A stretch of DNA of 64,000 nt from Streptomyces sp. NBC_00775 (GCF_036347135.1 NZ_CP108938.1:5580001-5644000); one strand, 5' to 3'. Counted from the first letter of the stretch, positions 39,410 to 49,282 are shown. A program made the numbers and translations. The notes: generated by a model from the letters alone, not told the origin.

Positions 39410-41251
39410 GTGAGCGGACAGCGGGAGCGGCGGGGCGTGGTCCGGGGCCTGGCGCTGCTGGCGGGCGTCCTGGTGCTGGTTCTGTTCGGCGGGGTGAGCG
39501 GCGCGTCCGCGCATGCCGCGCTGACGGGCACCGATCCGCAGGACGGCAGTGTGCTGAAGTCCGCGCCCCGGCAGATCACGCTGACGTTCAGCGAGTCCGT
39601 CGGGCTCCTCGACGACTCTTTCCGCGTGCTCACCCCGGAGAACCGGCGCGTCCACACGGGCGCGCCCGGCCACGCGGGCGGCCGTTCCGACACCGCCCGC
39701 GTGACCCTGCCGCGCGGCCTCGGCACCGGCACGTTCACGGTGGCCTGGCGGGTCGTCTCGGCGGACAGTCACCCCGTCTCCGGCGCCTTCACCTTCTCCA
39801 TCGGCAAACCCTCCGCGACCTCCGTCGCCCTGCCCTCCGCGCCCGCCGGGGACACCGCCTCCGCCACGCTCTACGACATCGCCCGCTATGTCGCGTACGG
39901 CGGCCTCGCCCTGCTCATCGGCGCGGCCGGCTTCGTCCTGGCCTGCGGCTTCCAGGGGAGCGTGCGGCGCCTGCTGCTGACCGGCTGGTGGACCCTGCTG
40001 CTGTCCACGCTCGCGCTGCTGCTCCTGCGCGGCCCCTACGAGCGCGGCACAGGCGTCACCGCGGCCTTCGACCCGGCCGCCCTGCGCGAGACGCTGACGA
40101 GCCGGCCAGGGGTGGCTCTGGTGGCCCGGCTGGTGCTGCTGGGGGTGGCCGCCTTCCTTCCCGAGCGCGTTCGCGTACGGGAACGGGGGCGGGCGCGGGG
40201 TGCACTCGTCCTCGGCGGGGCGCTCGCCCTCGGTCTCGCGGTCACTTGGGCCGCCGCCGAGCACGCGTCCGCCGGGATCCAGGTCCCCGCCGCGATGGTC
40301 TCCTCCGTGCTCCACCTGCTAGCCATGGCCCTCTGGCTCGGCGGCCTGACCGCCCTGCTCACCGCGCTCTACCGCCCGGCCGAGCCCCTCTCCACGGCCG
40401 TCGTCACCCGCTTCTCCCGGCTCGCCCTCGCCTCGGTCGCCGTCCTCGCCGGCACCGGCGTCTACCAGTCCTGGCGCGGCCTCGGCTCCTGGGACGCCCT
40501 GACCTCGACGTCGTACGGCAGGATCCTGCTCGCCAAGCTGTGCGCGGTGCTGCTCCTGCTGGCGGGGGCGGCGTATTCGCGGCGCTGGACGGCGCGGCTG
40601 GCGGTGACGGAGGCCGCACTTCTCGCTCCCGCCGCCGTGGAACGGGTGGCTGTGCCCGTCGGGGGGCCGGCGGCCACGGACGCGGGCGCCTCCGACGACG
40701 TACGACCTGACGCCGCCCCCGATGACGTACGACCGGAAGCCGCGTCCCGCGCCGATCAGGCCGCCACGTACCGGCGGGGTCTGCGCCGCTCCGTGCTCGC
40801 CGAGGTCACCGTGGGCATCGTCGTCCTGGTGATCACCACCGTGCTGACCGGGACCCAGCCGGGGCGGGCGGCCACCGAGGCGGCCGCTTCCGCCGTGGCC
40901 GCGGACCGGCCCACGTCGTCGACGTCGCTGGTTCCCTTCGACGTCGGTACGCCGGGCGGGCACGGCAAGGTGCAGATCGAGCTGTCGCCCGGGCGGGTGG
41001 GCGAGAACTCCGTGCAGGCCGTGATCCTCGGGCCCGACGGGGGCATCGCGACCGTCCCCGAGCTGCGGCTCACCTTCACGCTGGCCGCGCAGCAGGTCGG
41101 CCCGATCGACGCCGGGCTCACCGACAAGGGCGGCTACTGGGGGACGGACGCCCTCACGCTCCCGCTGGCCGGTACCTGGACCATGAAGGTCACGGTGCGC
41201 ACCACCGACATCGATCAGGTCACGGTCTCGAAGAACGTGAGGGTCGGCTGA
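39410..41251 (+). CDS. CopC-CopD fusion, copper resistance/import protein, 613 aa
   Basis: GTG 39410 has GGAG six bases upstream. A signal peptide is followed after ASA by mature H35 (HAALTGTDPQDGS), the N-terminal histidine that binds Cu(II) in CopC. The CopC domain ends near FTFSIGKP with a second histidine in ADSHPVSG. The CopD membrane domain (about 155-430) has eight helices with conserved AAEHAS and HLLAMALWLGGL. A third extracytoplasmic domain (about 500-613) resembles the YtkA/FixH type. The gene is alone and has no copper regulator beside it. Confidence 0.9.
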   Translation: MSGQRERRGVVRGLALLAGVLVLVLFGGVSGASAHAALTGTDPQDGSVLKSAPRQITLTFSESVGLLDDSFRVLTPENRRVHTGAPGHAGGRSDTARVTLPRGLGTGTFTVAWRVVSADSHPVSGAFTFSIGKPSATSVALPSAPAGDTASATLYDIARYVAYGGLALLIGAAGFVLACGFQGSVRRLLLTGWWTLLLSTLALLLLRGPYERGTGVTAAFDPAALRETLTSRPGVALVARLVLLGVAAFLPERVRVRERGRARGALVLGGALALGLAVTWAAAEHASAGIQVPAAMVSSVLHLLAMALWLGGLTALLTALYRPAEPLSTAVVTRFSRLALASVAVLAGTGVYQSWRGLGSWDALTSTSYGRILLAKLCAVLLLLAGAAYSRRWTARLAVTEAALLAPAAVERVAVPVGGPAATDAGASDDVRPDAAPDDVRPEAASRADQAATYRRGLRRSVLAEVTVGIVVLVITTVLTGTQPGRAATEAAASAVAADRPTSSTSLVPFDVGTPGGHGKVQIELSPGRVGENSVQAVILGPDGGIATVPELRLTFTLAAQQVGPIDAGLTDKGGYWGTDALTLPLAGTWTMKVTVRTTDIDQVTVSKNVRVG

Positions 41252-41336
41252 CGGCTCGCCGCCCTCCCGGCCCGTATGTCACCGGAATTGATCTTCGTCG
41301 TGTCCATCACGTTTCAACAAAGGCCGCCGACAACTC

Positions 41337-41366
41337 TTGACGTATGACAGGACATACGACTGTTAT
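41337..41366 (+). promoter_or_regulatory. Promoter with operator palindrome, galactoside operon
   Basis: TTGACG (41337-41342) and TGTTAT (41361-41366) form a -35/-10 pair with 18-bp spacing. CGTATG-ACAGGA-CATACG (41341-41358), a 6-bp inverted repeat, fills the spacer, as expected for a repressor site. The regulator gene is not in this window. Confidence 0.55.
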
Positions 41367-41466
41367 TGCGCCACACGATGTTCGGTCAAGTTGATTTCTG
41401 GTCGATTTCGATCTGGCTCAACCCCGCTCTCCCCCGCGACCGGACGCACGTCTTCGAGGAGCCGTC

Positions 41467-42780
41467 ATGCACCACCTCTCCCCTTCCGGTCTCTCCGTCC
41501 CCGGCCCGAGCCGTCGCAGCGTGCTGCGCGGCGTCGGCGGCGCGGCCGCGCTCGCGGCGGGAATACCCCTGCTCAGCGCCTGTGGCGGCAGCACGGCGGC
41601 CAGTGACCCGAAGACCGTCACCGTCGGCTCCAACGCGTCGGACGCCGTGCCGAAGAAGGCCTTCGCCGACATCTACGCGGCCTACAAGAAGCAGTCCGGC
41701 ATCACGGTCGATGTGAACACGAAGGACCACAACACCTTCCAGGAGCAGATCAACTCCTACCTCCAGGGCACGCCCGACGACGTGTTCAACTGGTTCGCCG
41801 GCTACCGCATGCAGTTCTTCGCGGCCAAGAAGCTCGCCACCCCGATCGACGACGTGTGGGAGAAGATCGGGGGCAACTTCCCCGAGGCGATGAAGAAGCT
41901 CAGCAAGGGTGAGGACGGCAAGTACTACTTCGTGCCGCTGTACACGTACCCCTGGGCGGTCTTCTACCGGAAGAGCGTCTTCAAGAAGTACGGGTACGAA
42001 GTCCCCACCACGTGGTCCGCGTTCATCGCGCTGTGCAAGCAGATGAAGAAGGACAACCTGGTCCCGATCGCCTTCGGCGACAAGGACGCCTGGCCCGCGC
42101 TCGGCACCTTCGACCAGATCAACTTCCGTACCAACGGCTACGACTTCCATGTCGAGCTGATGGCGGGCAAGGCCTCCTGGACCGACAAGCGCACCCGCGC
42201 CGCCTTCGACAACTGGGCCGAGATCCTCCCCTACCACCAGGACGGCGCCGTCGGCCGCACCTGGCAGGACGCCGCCCAGACCCTGGTGTCCAAGAAGGCC
42301 GGCATGTATCTGCTGGGCTCCTTCGTGGGCCAGCAGTTCACCAACGCTGCCGACCGCGAGGACCTCGACTTTTTCGCCTTCCCGGAGATCGACCCCACCT
42401 ACGGCCAGGAGACCGTCGAGGCGCCGACCGACGGGTTCATGCTCAGCAAGAGCCCGAAGAACCAGGCGGGGGCCCTGAAGCTCCTGGAGTACCTGGGCAC
42501 CCCGGCCGCCGAGCAGATCTACCTGAAGTCCGACCCGAACGTCGTCGCCGCGTCCACCAAGGCCGACACCTCCTCGTACAGCGCCCTGCAGAAGCGCGCG
42601 TACGAGATGATCAGCGGCGCCAAGAACCTCACGCAGTACATGGACCGCGACAGCCGGCCCGACTTCACCTCGACGGTGATGCAGCCCGCGCTGCAGAAGT
42701 TCGTCCGCGACCCCAAGGGCATCGACAGTCTGCTGACGTCGATCGAGCGCCAGAAGAAGACGATCTTCGCGTCCTCATGA
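41467..42780 (+). CDS. Sugar ABC transporter substrate-binding lipoprotein (Tat-exported), 437 aa
   Basis: ATG 41467 lies 7 bases after GAGGAG. The N-terminus has a twin-arginine motif RRSVLRG (R16-R17) and lipobox LLSAC with C39. The body is a cluster-type sugar-binding protein: VTVGSNASDAVPKKAFADIY, VFNWFAGYRMQFFAAKKLAT, FVPLYTYPWAVFYRKSVFKK and TDGFMLSKSPKNQAGALKLL. It is the first gene of the galactoside operon and overlaps the first permease by 4 bases. The ATPase is not encoded here; a shared MsiK-type ATPase is likely, as usual in Streptomyces. Confidence 0.93.
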   Translation: MHHLSPSGLSVPGPSRRSVLRGVGGAAALAAGIPLLSACGGSTAASDPKTVTVGSNASDAVPKKAFADIYAAYKKQSGITVDVNTKDHNTFQEQINSYLQGTPDDVFNWFAGYRMQFFAAKKLATPIDDVWEKIGGNFPEAMKKLSKGEDGKYYFVPLYTYPWAVFYRKSVFKKYGYEVPTTWSAFIALCKQMKKDNLVPIAFGDKDAWPALGTFDQINFRTNGYDFHVELMAGKASWTDKRTRAAFDNWAEILPYHQDGAVGRTWQDAAQTLVSKKAGMYLLGSFVGQQFTNAADREDLDFFAFPEIDPTYGQETVEAPTDGFMLSKSPKNQAGALKLLEYLGTPAAEQIYLKSDPNVVAASTKADTSSYSALQKRAYEMISGAKNLTQYMDRDSRPDFTSTVMQPALQKFVRDPKGIDSLLTSIERQKKTIFASS

Positions 42781-43769
42781 GCAGCGACATGAACATCGAT
42801 ACGACGACGAAGTCCCCGGAGGCGGCCGCCGTGCCGCCTCCGGGCGCCGCGTCCCCCAAGAAGCGGGTTCCGCAGGGCCACAAGCGTCTGCTGACCCGCC
42901 GTGACCGGATCACGCTCGGCCTGATGGCCGGCGTGCCCACGGTCCTGCACGTGATCCTCGTCTGGTTCACGGCCCTCGCCTCGATCGCCCTGGCCTTCAC
43001 CACCTGGGACGGCATCGGCTTCGGCTCGATCAAGTGGGTCGGGCTGCAGAACTTCAAGGAGCTGTTCAGCAGCAACCCGCAGTTCTGGCCCGCCGTCCAG
43101 CACAACGTCATCTGGTTCGTTGTGCTGATTTTGATCCCGACCCCGATCGGCCTGTTCCTGGCCGTGCAGCTGGACAAGAAGATCCGGTTCAGCCGGGTCT
43201 ACCAGACCGCGTTCTTCCTGCCGGTCGTCGTGTCGATGGCCGTCATCGGCTTCGTCTGGCAGCTCGTCTACAACCCCGACACGGGCCTGATCAACAGCCT
43301 CATCGGCGCCAACAAGCCCGGCCACTACATCGACTGGATCGGCGACCCGAACCTCAACCTCTGGGCCATCCTGGTCGCCGCCTCCTGGCGGCACACCGGC
43401 TACATGATGATCCTCTACCTGGCCGGTCTGAAGGGTGTCGACCCGGCCCTGCGCGAGGCCTCCGCGCTGGACGGCGCCAACGAGTGGCAGACGTTCAAGA
43501 ACGTCGTCTTCCCGACCCTGCGCCCCACCAACACGGTCGTCCTGGTCGTCACGATCATCGAGTCGCTGCGCGCCTTCGACCTGGTGTTCGTCTTCAACAA
43601 GGGCGCCCAGGGCACCGAGCTGCTCTCGATCCTGGTCACCAACAACATCATCGGCGAGTCCAGCCGCATCGGGTACGGATCGGCCATCGCCGTCGTCCTG
43701 CTCGTGATCTCGCTCGTCGTGATCATCCCGTACCTGGTGGCCACCTTCCGGAAGGAGCGGCGCGCATGA
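42777..43769 (+). CDS. Sugar ABC transporter permease, MalF/UgpA type, 330 aa
   Basis: Starts within ATGA of the previous stop. It has six transmembrane helices after a 45-residue cytoplasmic leader. The coupling (EAA) motif reads EASALDGANEWQTFKNVVFP. Ends with ATFRKERRA. It pairs with the next permease (4-base overlap). Confidence 0.93.
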   Translation: MSSDMNIDTTTKSPEAAAVPPPGAASPKKRVPQGHKRLLTRRDRITLGLMAGVPTVLHVILVWFTALASIALAFTTWDGIGFGSIKWVGLQNFKELFSSNPQFWPAVQHNVIWFVVLILIPTPIGLFLAVQLDKKIRFSRVYQTAFFLPVVVSMAVIGFVWQLVYNPDTGLINSLIGANKPGHYIDWIGDPNLNLWAILVAASWRHTGYMMILYLAGLKGVDPALREASALDGANEWQTFKNVVFPTLRPTNTVVLVVTIIESLRAFDLVFVFNKGAQGTELLSILVTNNIIGESSRIGYGSAIAVVLLVISLVVIIPYLVATFRKERRA

Positions 43770-44656
43770 GCACCCCCACCGCCGCGCTCGGCAAGCAGCG
43801 CACCCCCGTCCGCCCGGCCCGGGTCCTGCTGCACGTGTTCCTCGTCCTCACGTCACTGGCCTGGCTCGGCCCGCTGCTGTGGGCCCTGTTCGCCGCCCTG
43901 CGGCCGTACGGCGAGACCAGCGAGAAGGGCTACGTCTCGTGGCCCGACAAGCTGAGCTTCGACAACTTCACCAACGCGTTCCAGCAGTCCGACATGCTCC
44001 ACTACTTCGGCAACACGCTGCTGATCGCGATCCCGGCCGTGCTGCTGACGCTGTTCCTGTCGTCGTGCGTCGCGTTCTACGTCAGCCGCTTCGACTTCCG
44101 CGTCAACCTCTTCCTGCTGCTGGTGTTCACGGCCGGCAACCTGCTCCCGCAGCAGGTCATCATCACCCCGCTGTACCGCCTGTACCTGCTGATCGACCTG
44201 CCCGGGATCACCGTCAGCGGCAAGCTGTACGACTCCGCGCTCGGCCTGGTCCTCATCCACGTGGCGTTCCAGTCCGGGTTCTGCGCCTTCGTGCTGAGCA
44301 ACTACATGCGCTCGCTGCCGCACGAGCTGACCGAGGCCGCGCTCGTCGACGGCGCCTCGGTGTGGCGGCTGTACTGGCAGATCGTGCTGCCGCTGTGCAA
44401 GCCCGCGATCGCGGCCCTGGCGACCCTGCTGTCCATCTGGATCTACAACGACTTCTTCTGGGCCATCGTGCTGATCTCCACCGGCGAGAACATGCCGATC
44501 ACCTCGGCCCTGAACAACCTCTCCGGCCAGTACTTCACCGACCCCAACCTGGTCGCCGCCGGCGCCCTGCTCACCGCGATCCCGACGCTGACCGTGTACT
44601 TCGCGCTCCAGCGCCAGTTCGTCGGCGGTCTCACGCTGGGCGCCAACAAGGGCTGA
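43766..44656 (+). CDS. Sugar ABC transporter permease, MalG/UgpE type, 296 aa
   Basis: Six membrane helices; the EAA motif is EAALVDGASVWRLYWQIVLP, followed by IAALATLLSIWIYNDFFWAI. Family start PVRPARVLLHVFLVLTSLAW. It completes the membrane part of the transporter and is followed after 27 bases by the alpha-galactosidase gene. Confidence 0.93.
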   Translation: MSTPTAALGKQRTPVRPARVLLHVFLVLTSLAWLGPLLWALFAALRPYGETSEKGYVSWPDKLSFDNFTNAFQQSDMLHYFGNTLLIAIPAVLLTLFLSSCVAFYVSRFDFRVNLFLLLVFTAGNLLPQQVIITPLYRLYLLIDLPGITVSGKLYDSALGLVLIHVAFQSGFCAFVLSNYMRSLPHELTEAALVDGASVWRLYWQIVLPLCKPAIAALATLLSIWIYNDFFWAIVLISTGENMPITSALNNLSGQYFTDPNLVAAGALLTAIPTLTVYFALQRQFVGGLTLGANKG

Positions 44657-44683
44657 CGCCCTCGTACTTGAAAGAGAACCACC

Positions 44684-45997
44684 GTGCCCCACCCCTTCAC
44701 TCCGCTCGACTCCGTGCCCGTGGACCCGCGCAGGGCCAGGGTCTACGAGGAGGGCTGGCAGTCCTGGAGCCCCAGCGGCGCCTACGCCCTCGACGCGACG
44801 CCGTACCGGCCGACCAACGACAACTGGGCGACCGTCTGCTACCGGCCAGGCGTCACCGTCCCCCACGGCACCTTCCAGGGTGAGGGCCTGCTGGCGCTCG
44901 ACCCCGGCGACGGCTCGCCGGTCCGGCTGTGGGCGGCGGCCGAGCCGCTGCGGTCCGTGCCGTCCATCCGGCTGGAGATACGGGGTGACCGGGCGGAGAT
45001 CAGCGCCGACGGGCCGGTGAAGTCGCTGACCGGCACCGACATCCAGTCCCTGCTGGCGGACTGGGCGGACGGCCTCGGCCTCGCCGCCCCGCGGCCGGCG
45101 CCCACCGTCTGGTGCTCCTGGTACGAGTACTTCACCGCCGTCACCGAGGACGACATCCACGAGAACCTCCGTGCGATGGACACCCTCGACCTCCCCATCG
45201 ACGTCGTCCAGATCGACGACGGCTACCAGCGCGCCCTCGGCGACTGGCTCACCCTCTCCGGCCGCTTCCGCTCCCGCTCCGGCATCGCCGACACCATCCG
45301 CGCGCGGGGCCGCAGGGCGGGCATCTGGACGGCGCCGTTCCTGGTCGACCCGGGCAGCGAACTCGCCACGGCCCACCCCGACTGGCTCGTCCGGTCCCTC
45401 GACGGCACGCCCCTGCACGCGGGCCGCAACTGGGGCCACGACCTGTACGTCCTGGACACCACGCACCCGGCCGCGGCGGCCTACCTGACCGAGGTCTTCA
45501 CCACCCTGCGCGCCGAGGGCTACGACTACTTCAAGGTCGACTTCCTCTACGCGGGCGCCCTGGACGGCGTACGGCACGACGGAACCGACGCCCTCACGGC
45601 GTACCGCTCCGGTATCGCCCTGATCCGCGAGGCGATCGGCCCGGACGCCTATCTGCTGGGCTGCGGTGCGCCGGTCCTCCCCTCCATCGGCCTGTTCGAC
45701 GCGATGCGCGTCAGCCCCGACACGGCTCCGCACCGCCGCTCCGAGGCCGACGACTACTCCCAGCCCGGCCAGGACGCCGCCGAGTTCACCGGCGTCGGAC
45801 GCCAGTGGCAGCACGGCCGTCTCTGGGTCAACGACCCCGACTGCCTGATGGCCCGCCCCGCCGTGGAGACCCGCGAACGCTGGGCGGCGCATGTGGAGGC
45901 CACCGGCGGCCTGATGGCGTCCAGCGACCGGCTGCTGTCGCTGGACGAGTGGGGCGTGACCACAACTCGACGTCTGCTGGGGGGAGTTACCCGATGA
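44684..45997 (+). CDS. GH36-type alpha-galactosidase, 437 aa
   Basis: GTG 44684 has AAAGAGAA upstream. The catalytic nucleophile is D286 in FKVDFLY and the acid/base is D346 in RVSPDTAP. WCSWYEYFTAVTEDDIHENL and IDVVQIDDGYQRALGDW are (beta/alpha)8-barrel elements of GH36/GH27. It is shorter than many GH36 enzymes (usually over 600 residues) because the N-terminal beta-sandwich is reduced. There is no signal peptide, so it hydrolyses imported alpha-galactosides in the cytoplasm. It overlaps the beta-galactosidase gene by 4 bases. Confidence 0.9.
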   Translation: MPHPFTPLDSVPVDPRRARVYEEGWQSWSPSGAYALDATPYRPTNDNWATVCYRPGVTVPHGTFQGEGLLALDPGDGSPVRLWAAAEPLRSVPSIRLEIRGDRAEISADGPVKSLTGTDIQSLLADWADGLGLAAPRPAPTVWCSWYEYFTAVTEDDIHENLRAMDTLDLPIDVVQIDDGYQRALGDWLTLSGRFRSRSGIADTIRARGRRAGIWTAPFLVDPGSELATAHPDWLVRSLDGTPLHAGRNWGHDLYVLDTTHPAAAAYLTEVFTTLRAEGYDYFKVDFLYAGALDGVRHDGTDALTAYRSGIALIREAIGPDAYLLGCGAPVLPSIGLFDAMRVSPDTAPHRRSEADDYSQPGQDAAEFTGVGRQWQHGRLWVNDPDCLMARPAVETRERWAAHVEATGGLMASSDRLLSLDEWGVTTTRRLLGGVTR

Positions 45998-48006
45998 GCG
46001 GCATCCGCACTCTGTCCGTGCCCGGTATCGCGTACGGCGGCGACTACAACCCCGAGCAGTGGCCCGAGGACGTCTGGGCCGAGGACATGCGCCTGATGCG
46101 CGAGGCCGGCGTGACCATGGTCAGCGTGGGCATCTTCGCGTGGGCCCTGCTCGAACCGTCCGAGGGCGTGTACGACTTCGCCCGCATGGACCGCCTGCTC
46201 GACCTGCTGCACGAGAACGGCATCGCGGCCGACCTGGCCACCCCCACGGCAGCGCCCCCGGCGTGGTTCTTCCGCGCGCACCCCGAGGCGCTGCCCGTGG
46301 ACCGCGACGGCCGCACCCTCTCGTACGGCAGCCGGCAGACCTTCTGCCCGAGCAGCCCCGCCTACCGCGAGGCCGCCCTGCGCATCGCGGGCGCCCTCGC
46401 CGAGCGGTACGCCGGCCACCCGGCGGTGGCGATGTGGCACGTCCACAACGAGTACGGCTGCCACAACGCGGAGTGCTACTGCGACACGAGCGCGGCGGCC
46501 TTCCGCGGCTGGCTCCGGGCCCGGTACTCCGACGACCTGGCGGAGCTCAACCACGCCTGGGGCACCACCTTCTGGAGCCAGTGGTACTACGACTGGGACG
46601 AGATCCTGCCGCCCCGCGCCACCGGAGCCGTCCCCAACCCGACCCACCAGCTGGACTGGCGCCGCTTCTGCTCGGACGAACTGCTGTCGCTGTACGTCGC
46701 CGAGCGGGACGTACTGCGCCGGGCGGCCCCGGCGACGCCCGCCACCACCAACTTCATGGTGATGGACAACTTCGACGCGCTGGACTACTGGCGCTGGGCG
46801 CCCGAGCTGGACGTCGTCTCCAACGACCACTATCTGATGTCCGCCGACCCCGAGTCGGAGATCGACATCGCGCTGAGCGGCGACCTGATGCGCTCGCTCG
46901 CGGGCGGCCCCTGGCTGCTGATGGAGCACTCCACGGGCGCGGTGAACTGGCAGCCCGTCAACCGCGCCAAGGGGCCGGGGGAGCTGCGCCGCAACGCCCT
47001 CGCGCATGTGGCGCACGGCGCGGACGGCATCGCCTACTTCCAGTGGCGGGCGGCCAAGGCGGGCGCCGAGCAGTGGCACTCGGCGATGCTGCCGCACGCG
47101 GGGACGGACAGCCGCATCTGGCAGGACGTCGTCGCACTGGGCCAGGACCTGAAGGCCCTGGCGGAGGTGCGCGGCAGCACGGGCACGGCGTCCGTCGCCA
47201 TCGTCTGGGACTGGAACGCCCGCTGGGCCGTGGAACTGCCCTCCCAGCCGAGCGGCGAACTCCGCTTCCAGGACCTGGTCCGTGACTGGTACGAGCCGCT
47301 GTGGCGCGCGGGCGTGGCCGTGGACTTCGTACGCCCCGAAGCGGACCTGAGCGCGTACCGCCTGGTCCTGGCGCCGAGCCTGTACCTGGTGGACGACGCA
47401 GGCGCGGCGAACCTGGCCGCCTTCGCCGAACGCGGCGGCACGCTCGCCGTCGGCTTCCACAGCGGGGCGGTGGACGAGAACTGCCATGTGCGGCTGGGCG
47501 GTTACCCGGGCGCGTTCCGGGAGGTCCTCGGCGTACGGTCCGACGAACTGTTCCCGCTGCTGGCCGACGAGACGGTGGGCCTGAGCGGGGGCGGCACGGC
47601 CACGCTGTGGTCGGAGCGGGTGCGTCTCGCGGGCGCGCGGGCGGTGACCTCGTACACGGAGGGCCCGCTGACGGGCGTTCCGGCGGTCACCCGGCACACA
47701 TACGGCGCGGGCACCGCCTGGTACCTGGCCACCCGCCCGGATCCGGCCACACTGGGCGCCCTGCTGACCCGGATCCGCGAGGAGGCGGGCGTCGAGCCGG
47801 TCGCGACCACCCCACTCGGCATCGAGGCGGTCCGCCGCCGGGGGCCGCACGCCGACTACCTCTTCCTGATCGACCACGGCGGCCAGGGCGCTGAGGTGCC
47901 GGTCGCCGCCGACGCGACGGAACTCCTCACCGGTAAGCCCGCTTTGGGGTCGGTGACGGTTCCGCCGGGTGGGACGGCCGTGGTACGGGAGCCGCACGGG
48001 AGCTGA
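45994..48006 (+). CDS. GH42 beta-galactosidase, 670 aa
   Basis: ATG 45994 follows GGGGGAG. The N-terminus GIAYGGDYNPEQWPEDVWAE is diagnostic. Catalytic acid E153 lies in WHVHNEYGCH and nucleophile E311 in LLMEHSTGAVNW. The cysteine cluster CHNAECYCD corresponds to the GH42 zinc site. The trimerisation domain and C-terminal beta-sandwich complete the protein. It is intracellular. Together with the GH36 enzyme and the transporter it forms a pathway for mixed alpha/beta galactosides. Confidence 0.94.
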   Translation: MSGIRTLSVPGIAYGGDYNPEQWPEDVWAEDMRLMREAGVTMVSVGIFAWALLEPSEGVYDFARMDRLLDLLHENGIAADLATPTAAPPAWFFRAHPEALPVDRDGRTLSYGSRQTFCPSSPAYREAALRIAGALAERYAGHPAVAMWHVHNEYGCHNAECYCDTSAAAFRGWLRARYSDDLAELNHAWGTTFWSQWYYDWDEILPPRATGAVPNPTHQLDWRRFCSDELLSLYVAERDVLRRAAPATPATTNFMVMDNFDALDYWRWAPELDVVSNDHYLMSADPESEIDIALSGDLMRSLAGGPWLLMEHSTGAVNWQPVNRAKGPGELRRNALAHVAHGADGIAYFQWRAAKAGAEQWHSAMLPHAGTDSRIWQDVVALGQDLKALAEVRGSTGTASVAIVWDWNARWAVELPSQPSGELRFQDLVRDWYEPLWRAGVAVDFVRPEADLSAYRLVLAPSLYLVDDAGAANLAAFAERGGTLAVGFHSGAVDENCHVRLGGYPGAFREVLGVRSDELFPLLADETVGLSGGGTATLWSERVRLAGARAVTSYTEGPLTGVPAVTRHTYGAGTAWYLATRPDPATLGALLTRIREEAGVEPVATTPLGIEAVRRRGPHADYLFLIDHGGQGAEVPVAADATELLTGKPALGSVTVPPGGTAVVREPHGS

Positions 48007-48015
48007 CCGGGGCGG

Positions 48016-48834
48016 TCACGGCTGTGGCGGTGGAGGCGGGCTGGTGTGCCACATGGCGAAGACCGCTTCGGTGGTGCGGCACAGGGCCCCCACCGCCCCG
48101 CGCAGTGACCGCCAGGACGCCAGCCCGACCACGACGCCGAGGGGCGCCGCCGGCCACCACCAGGCACCGAGGACCGTGAACGCGAGGCTCCAGGCGAGCG
48201 CCTCGCACGCCGCGTCGTAGGCGTCCCGGGCCTCGCTCAGCGCGGCACGGGGGGCGTCCGGCAGCGCGAGGAGCAGCCTGGTCCACTCGCTCGCGACATC
48301 GGTTCCCGTCTCGGCTCTGACGTGCGCCTCGGTGGCGCGGAACCGGTCGCCCGACCAGGTCGGGGAGCCGGGCTCGGCCGGCCCGGTACGGGCCCTGCGC
48401 GCGTCGAGCCGGTCGGCGCGCAGCTGCCGTCCGGCGGCGCGTGCGCGGACGGCCCGCCGCCCGGTCTCCTCGGGAGGCGCCCAGCGCCGTACCCGCCACG
48501 CGGTCAGCCGGCGGCCCAGCGGCATCAGCCACCAGGGCCAGGCCCCCGACGCCAGCGCGCCGATCGCGCCCCCGGCGAAGGGCACCGCGAACGCGGCTCC
48601 CACCGCCGCCACCGCGACGAGCACGAGGGACGCGACGCCGTCCCCGGACATGCCGCCGCTCCACCGCAGCGCACCGGCGATCCGTTCGCGGGCGAGCCCG
48701 AGATCGTCCCAGTGGCGCTGTCCGAGCTGCCCGCCCCCCACGATCGCCACCACGACGAACAGCACGGCGGGCAGCAGCCGGCGCAGAAACCAGCCGTCGG
48801 GTATGCGCTTCTGGAGTTCGACGAGCAGCCCCAC
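48016..48834 (-). CDS. Multi-pass membrane protein of unknown function, 272 aa
   Basis: GTG 48834 lies 5 bases after the stop of the upstream gene. Hydrophobic helices occur at about 15-35 (LPAVLFVVVAIVGGGQLG), 60-95 (two segments, LVLVAVAAVGAAFAVPFAGG and IGALASGAWPWWLMPL) and 210-240 (WSLAFTVLGAWWWPAAPLGV). A basic helical cytoplasmic region lies between. I recognise no family. It forms an operon with the 129-aa protein, divergent from the CHAT gene, which suggests a shared function. Confidence 0.7.
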   Translation of the reverse strand: MGLLVELQKRIPDGWFLRRLLPAVLFVVVAIVGGGQLGQRHWDDLGLARERIAGALRWSGGMSGDGVASLVLVAVAAVGAAFAVPFAGGAIGALASGAWPWWLMPLGRRLTAWRVRRWAPPEETGRRAVRARAAGRQLRADRLDARRARTGPAEPGSPTWSGDRFRATEAHVRAETGTDVASEWTRLLLALPDAPRAALSEARDAYDAACEALAWSLAFTVLGAWWWPAAPLGVVVGLASWRSLRGAVGALCRTTEAVFAMWHTSPPPPPQP

Positions 48835-48839
48835 GGCCC

Positions 48840-49229
48840 TCAGCCGTCCACGAGACGCATCGGCCGATCGACCAGGGCACACGCCGGAGTCTCCGGGCCC
48901 GTCGCCCCTTCGCGCAGGTCCACCCGGCCACAACGGCCCGTGGGGCAGACCCAGCCGACCGACCGCGGGGTGGGCCCGGACGGCCATACGCTAGAGCCCA
49001 TCGTGATGCTCAGGCCGATCCCGCCGGGGATCCCGGCCGCCTCGACCGCGTTGTGCAGCGCGCGCACCGCGTCCCGCCACGCGGCGGTGGACGGGTCGCC
49101 GTCCCGGACGACCGCGAAGGGTGCCTCCCAGAGCGCGGGGCCGATCAGCTCGCGTACCGCGTCGACATTGCGGCACAGGTATTCGACGGCATTCTCGTAG
49201 AGCCTGCGCGCTTGCGTCCCGTCCCCCAC
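48840..49229 (-). CDS. Hypothetical protein with C-terminal cysteine motif, 129 aa
   Basis: GTG 49229 was chosen because AGGGAG lies 6 bases upstream; the frame is open to GTG 49259. The helical N-terminal half includes ARRLYENAVEYLCRNVDAVR and WRDAVRALHNAVEAAGIPGG. The C-terminus has GWVCPTGRCGRVD, then PACALVDRPMRLVDG, which could bind zinc through three or four cysteines. I do not recognise the family. It starts 67 bases from the divergent CHAT gene and shares its promoter region. Confidence 0.7.
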   Translation of the reverse strand: MGDGTQARRLYENAVEYLCRNVDAVRELIGPALWEAPFAVVRDGDPSTAAWRDAVRALHNAVEAAGIPGGIGLSITMGSSVWPSGPTPRSVGWVCPTGRCGRVDLREGATGPETPACALVDRPMRLVDG

Positions 49230-49282
49230 CGCAGACTCCCTGAAAGTCCGGAGAATCACTGCCCTCTGACGTGAGATCAGAT

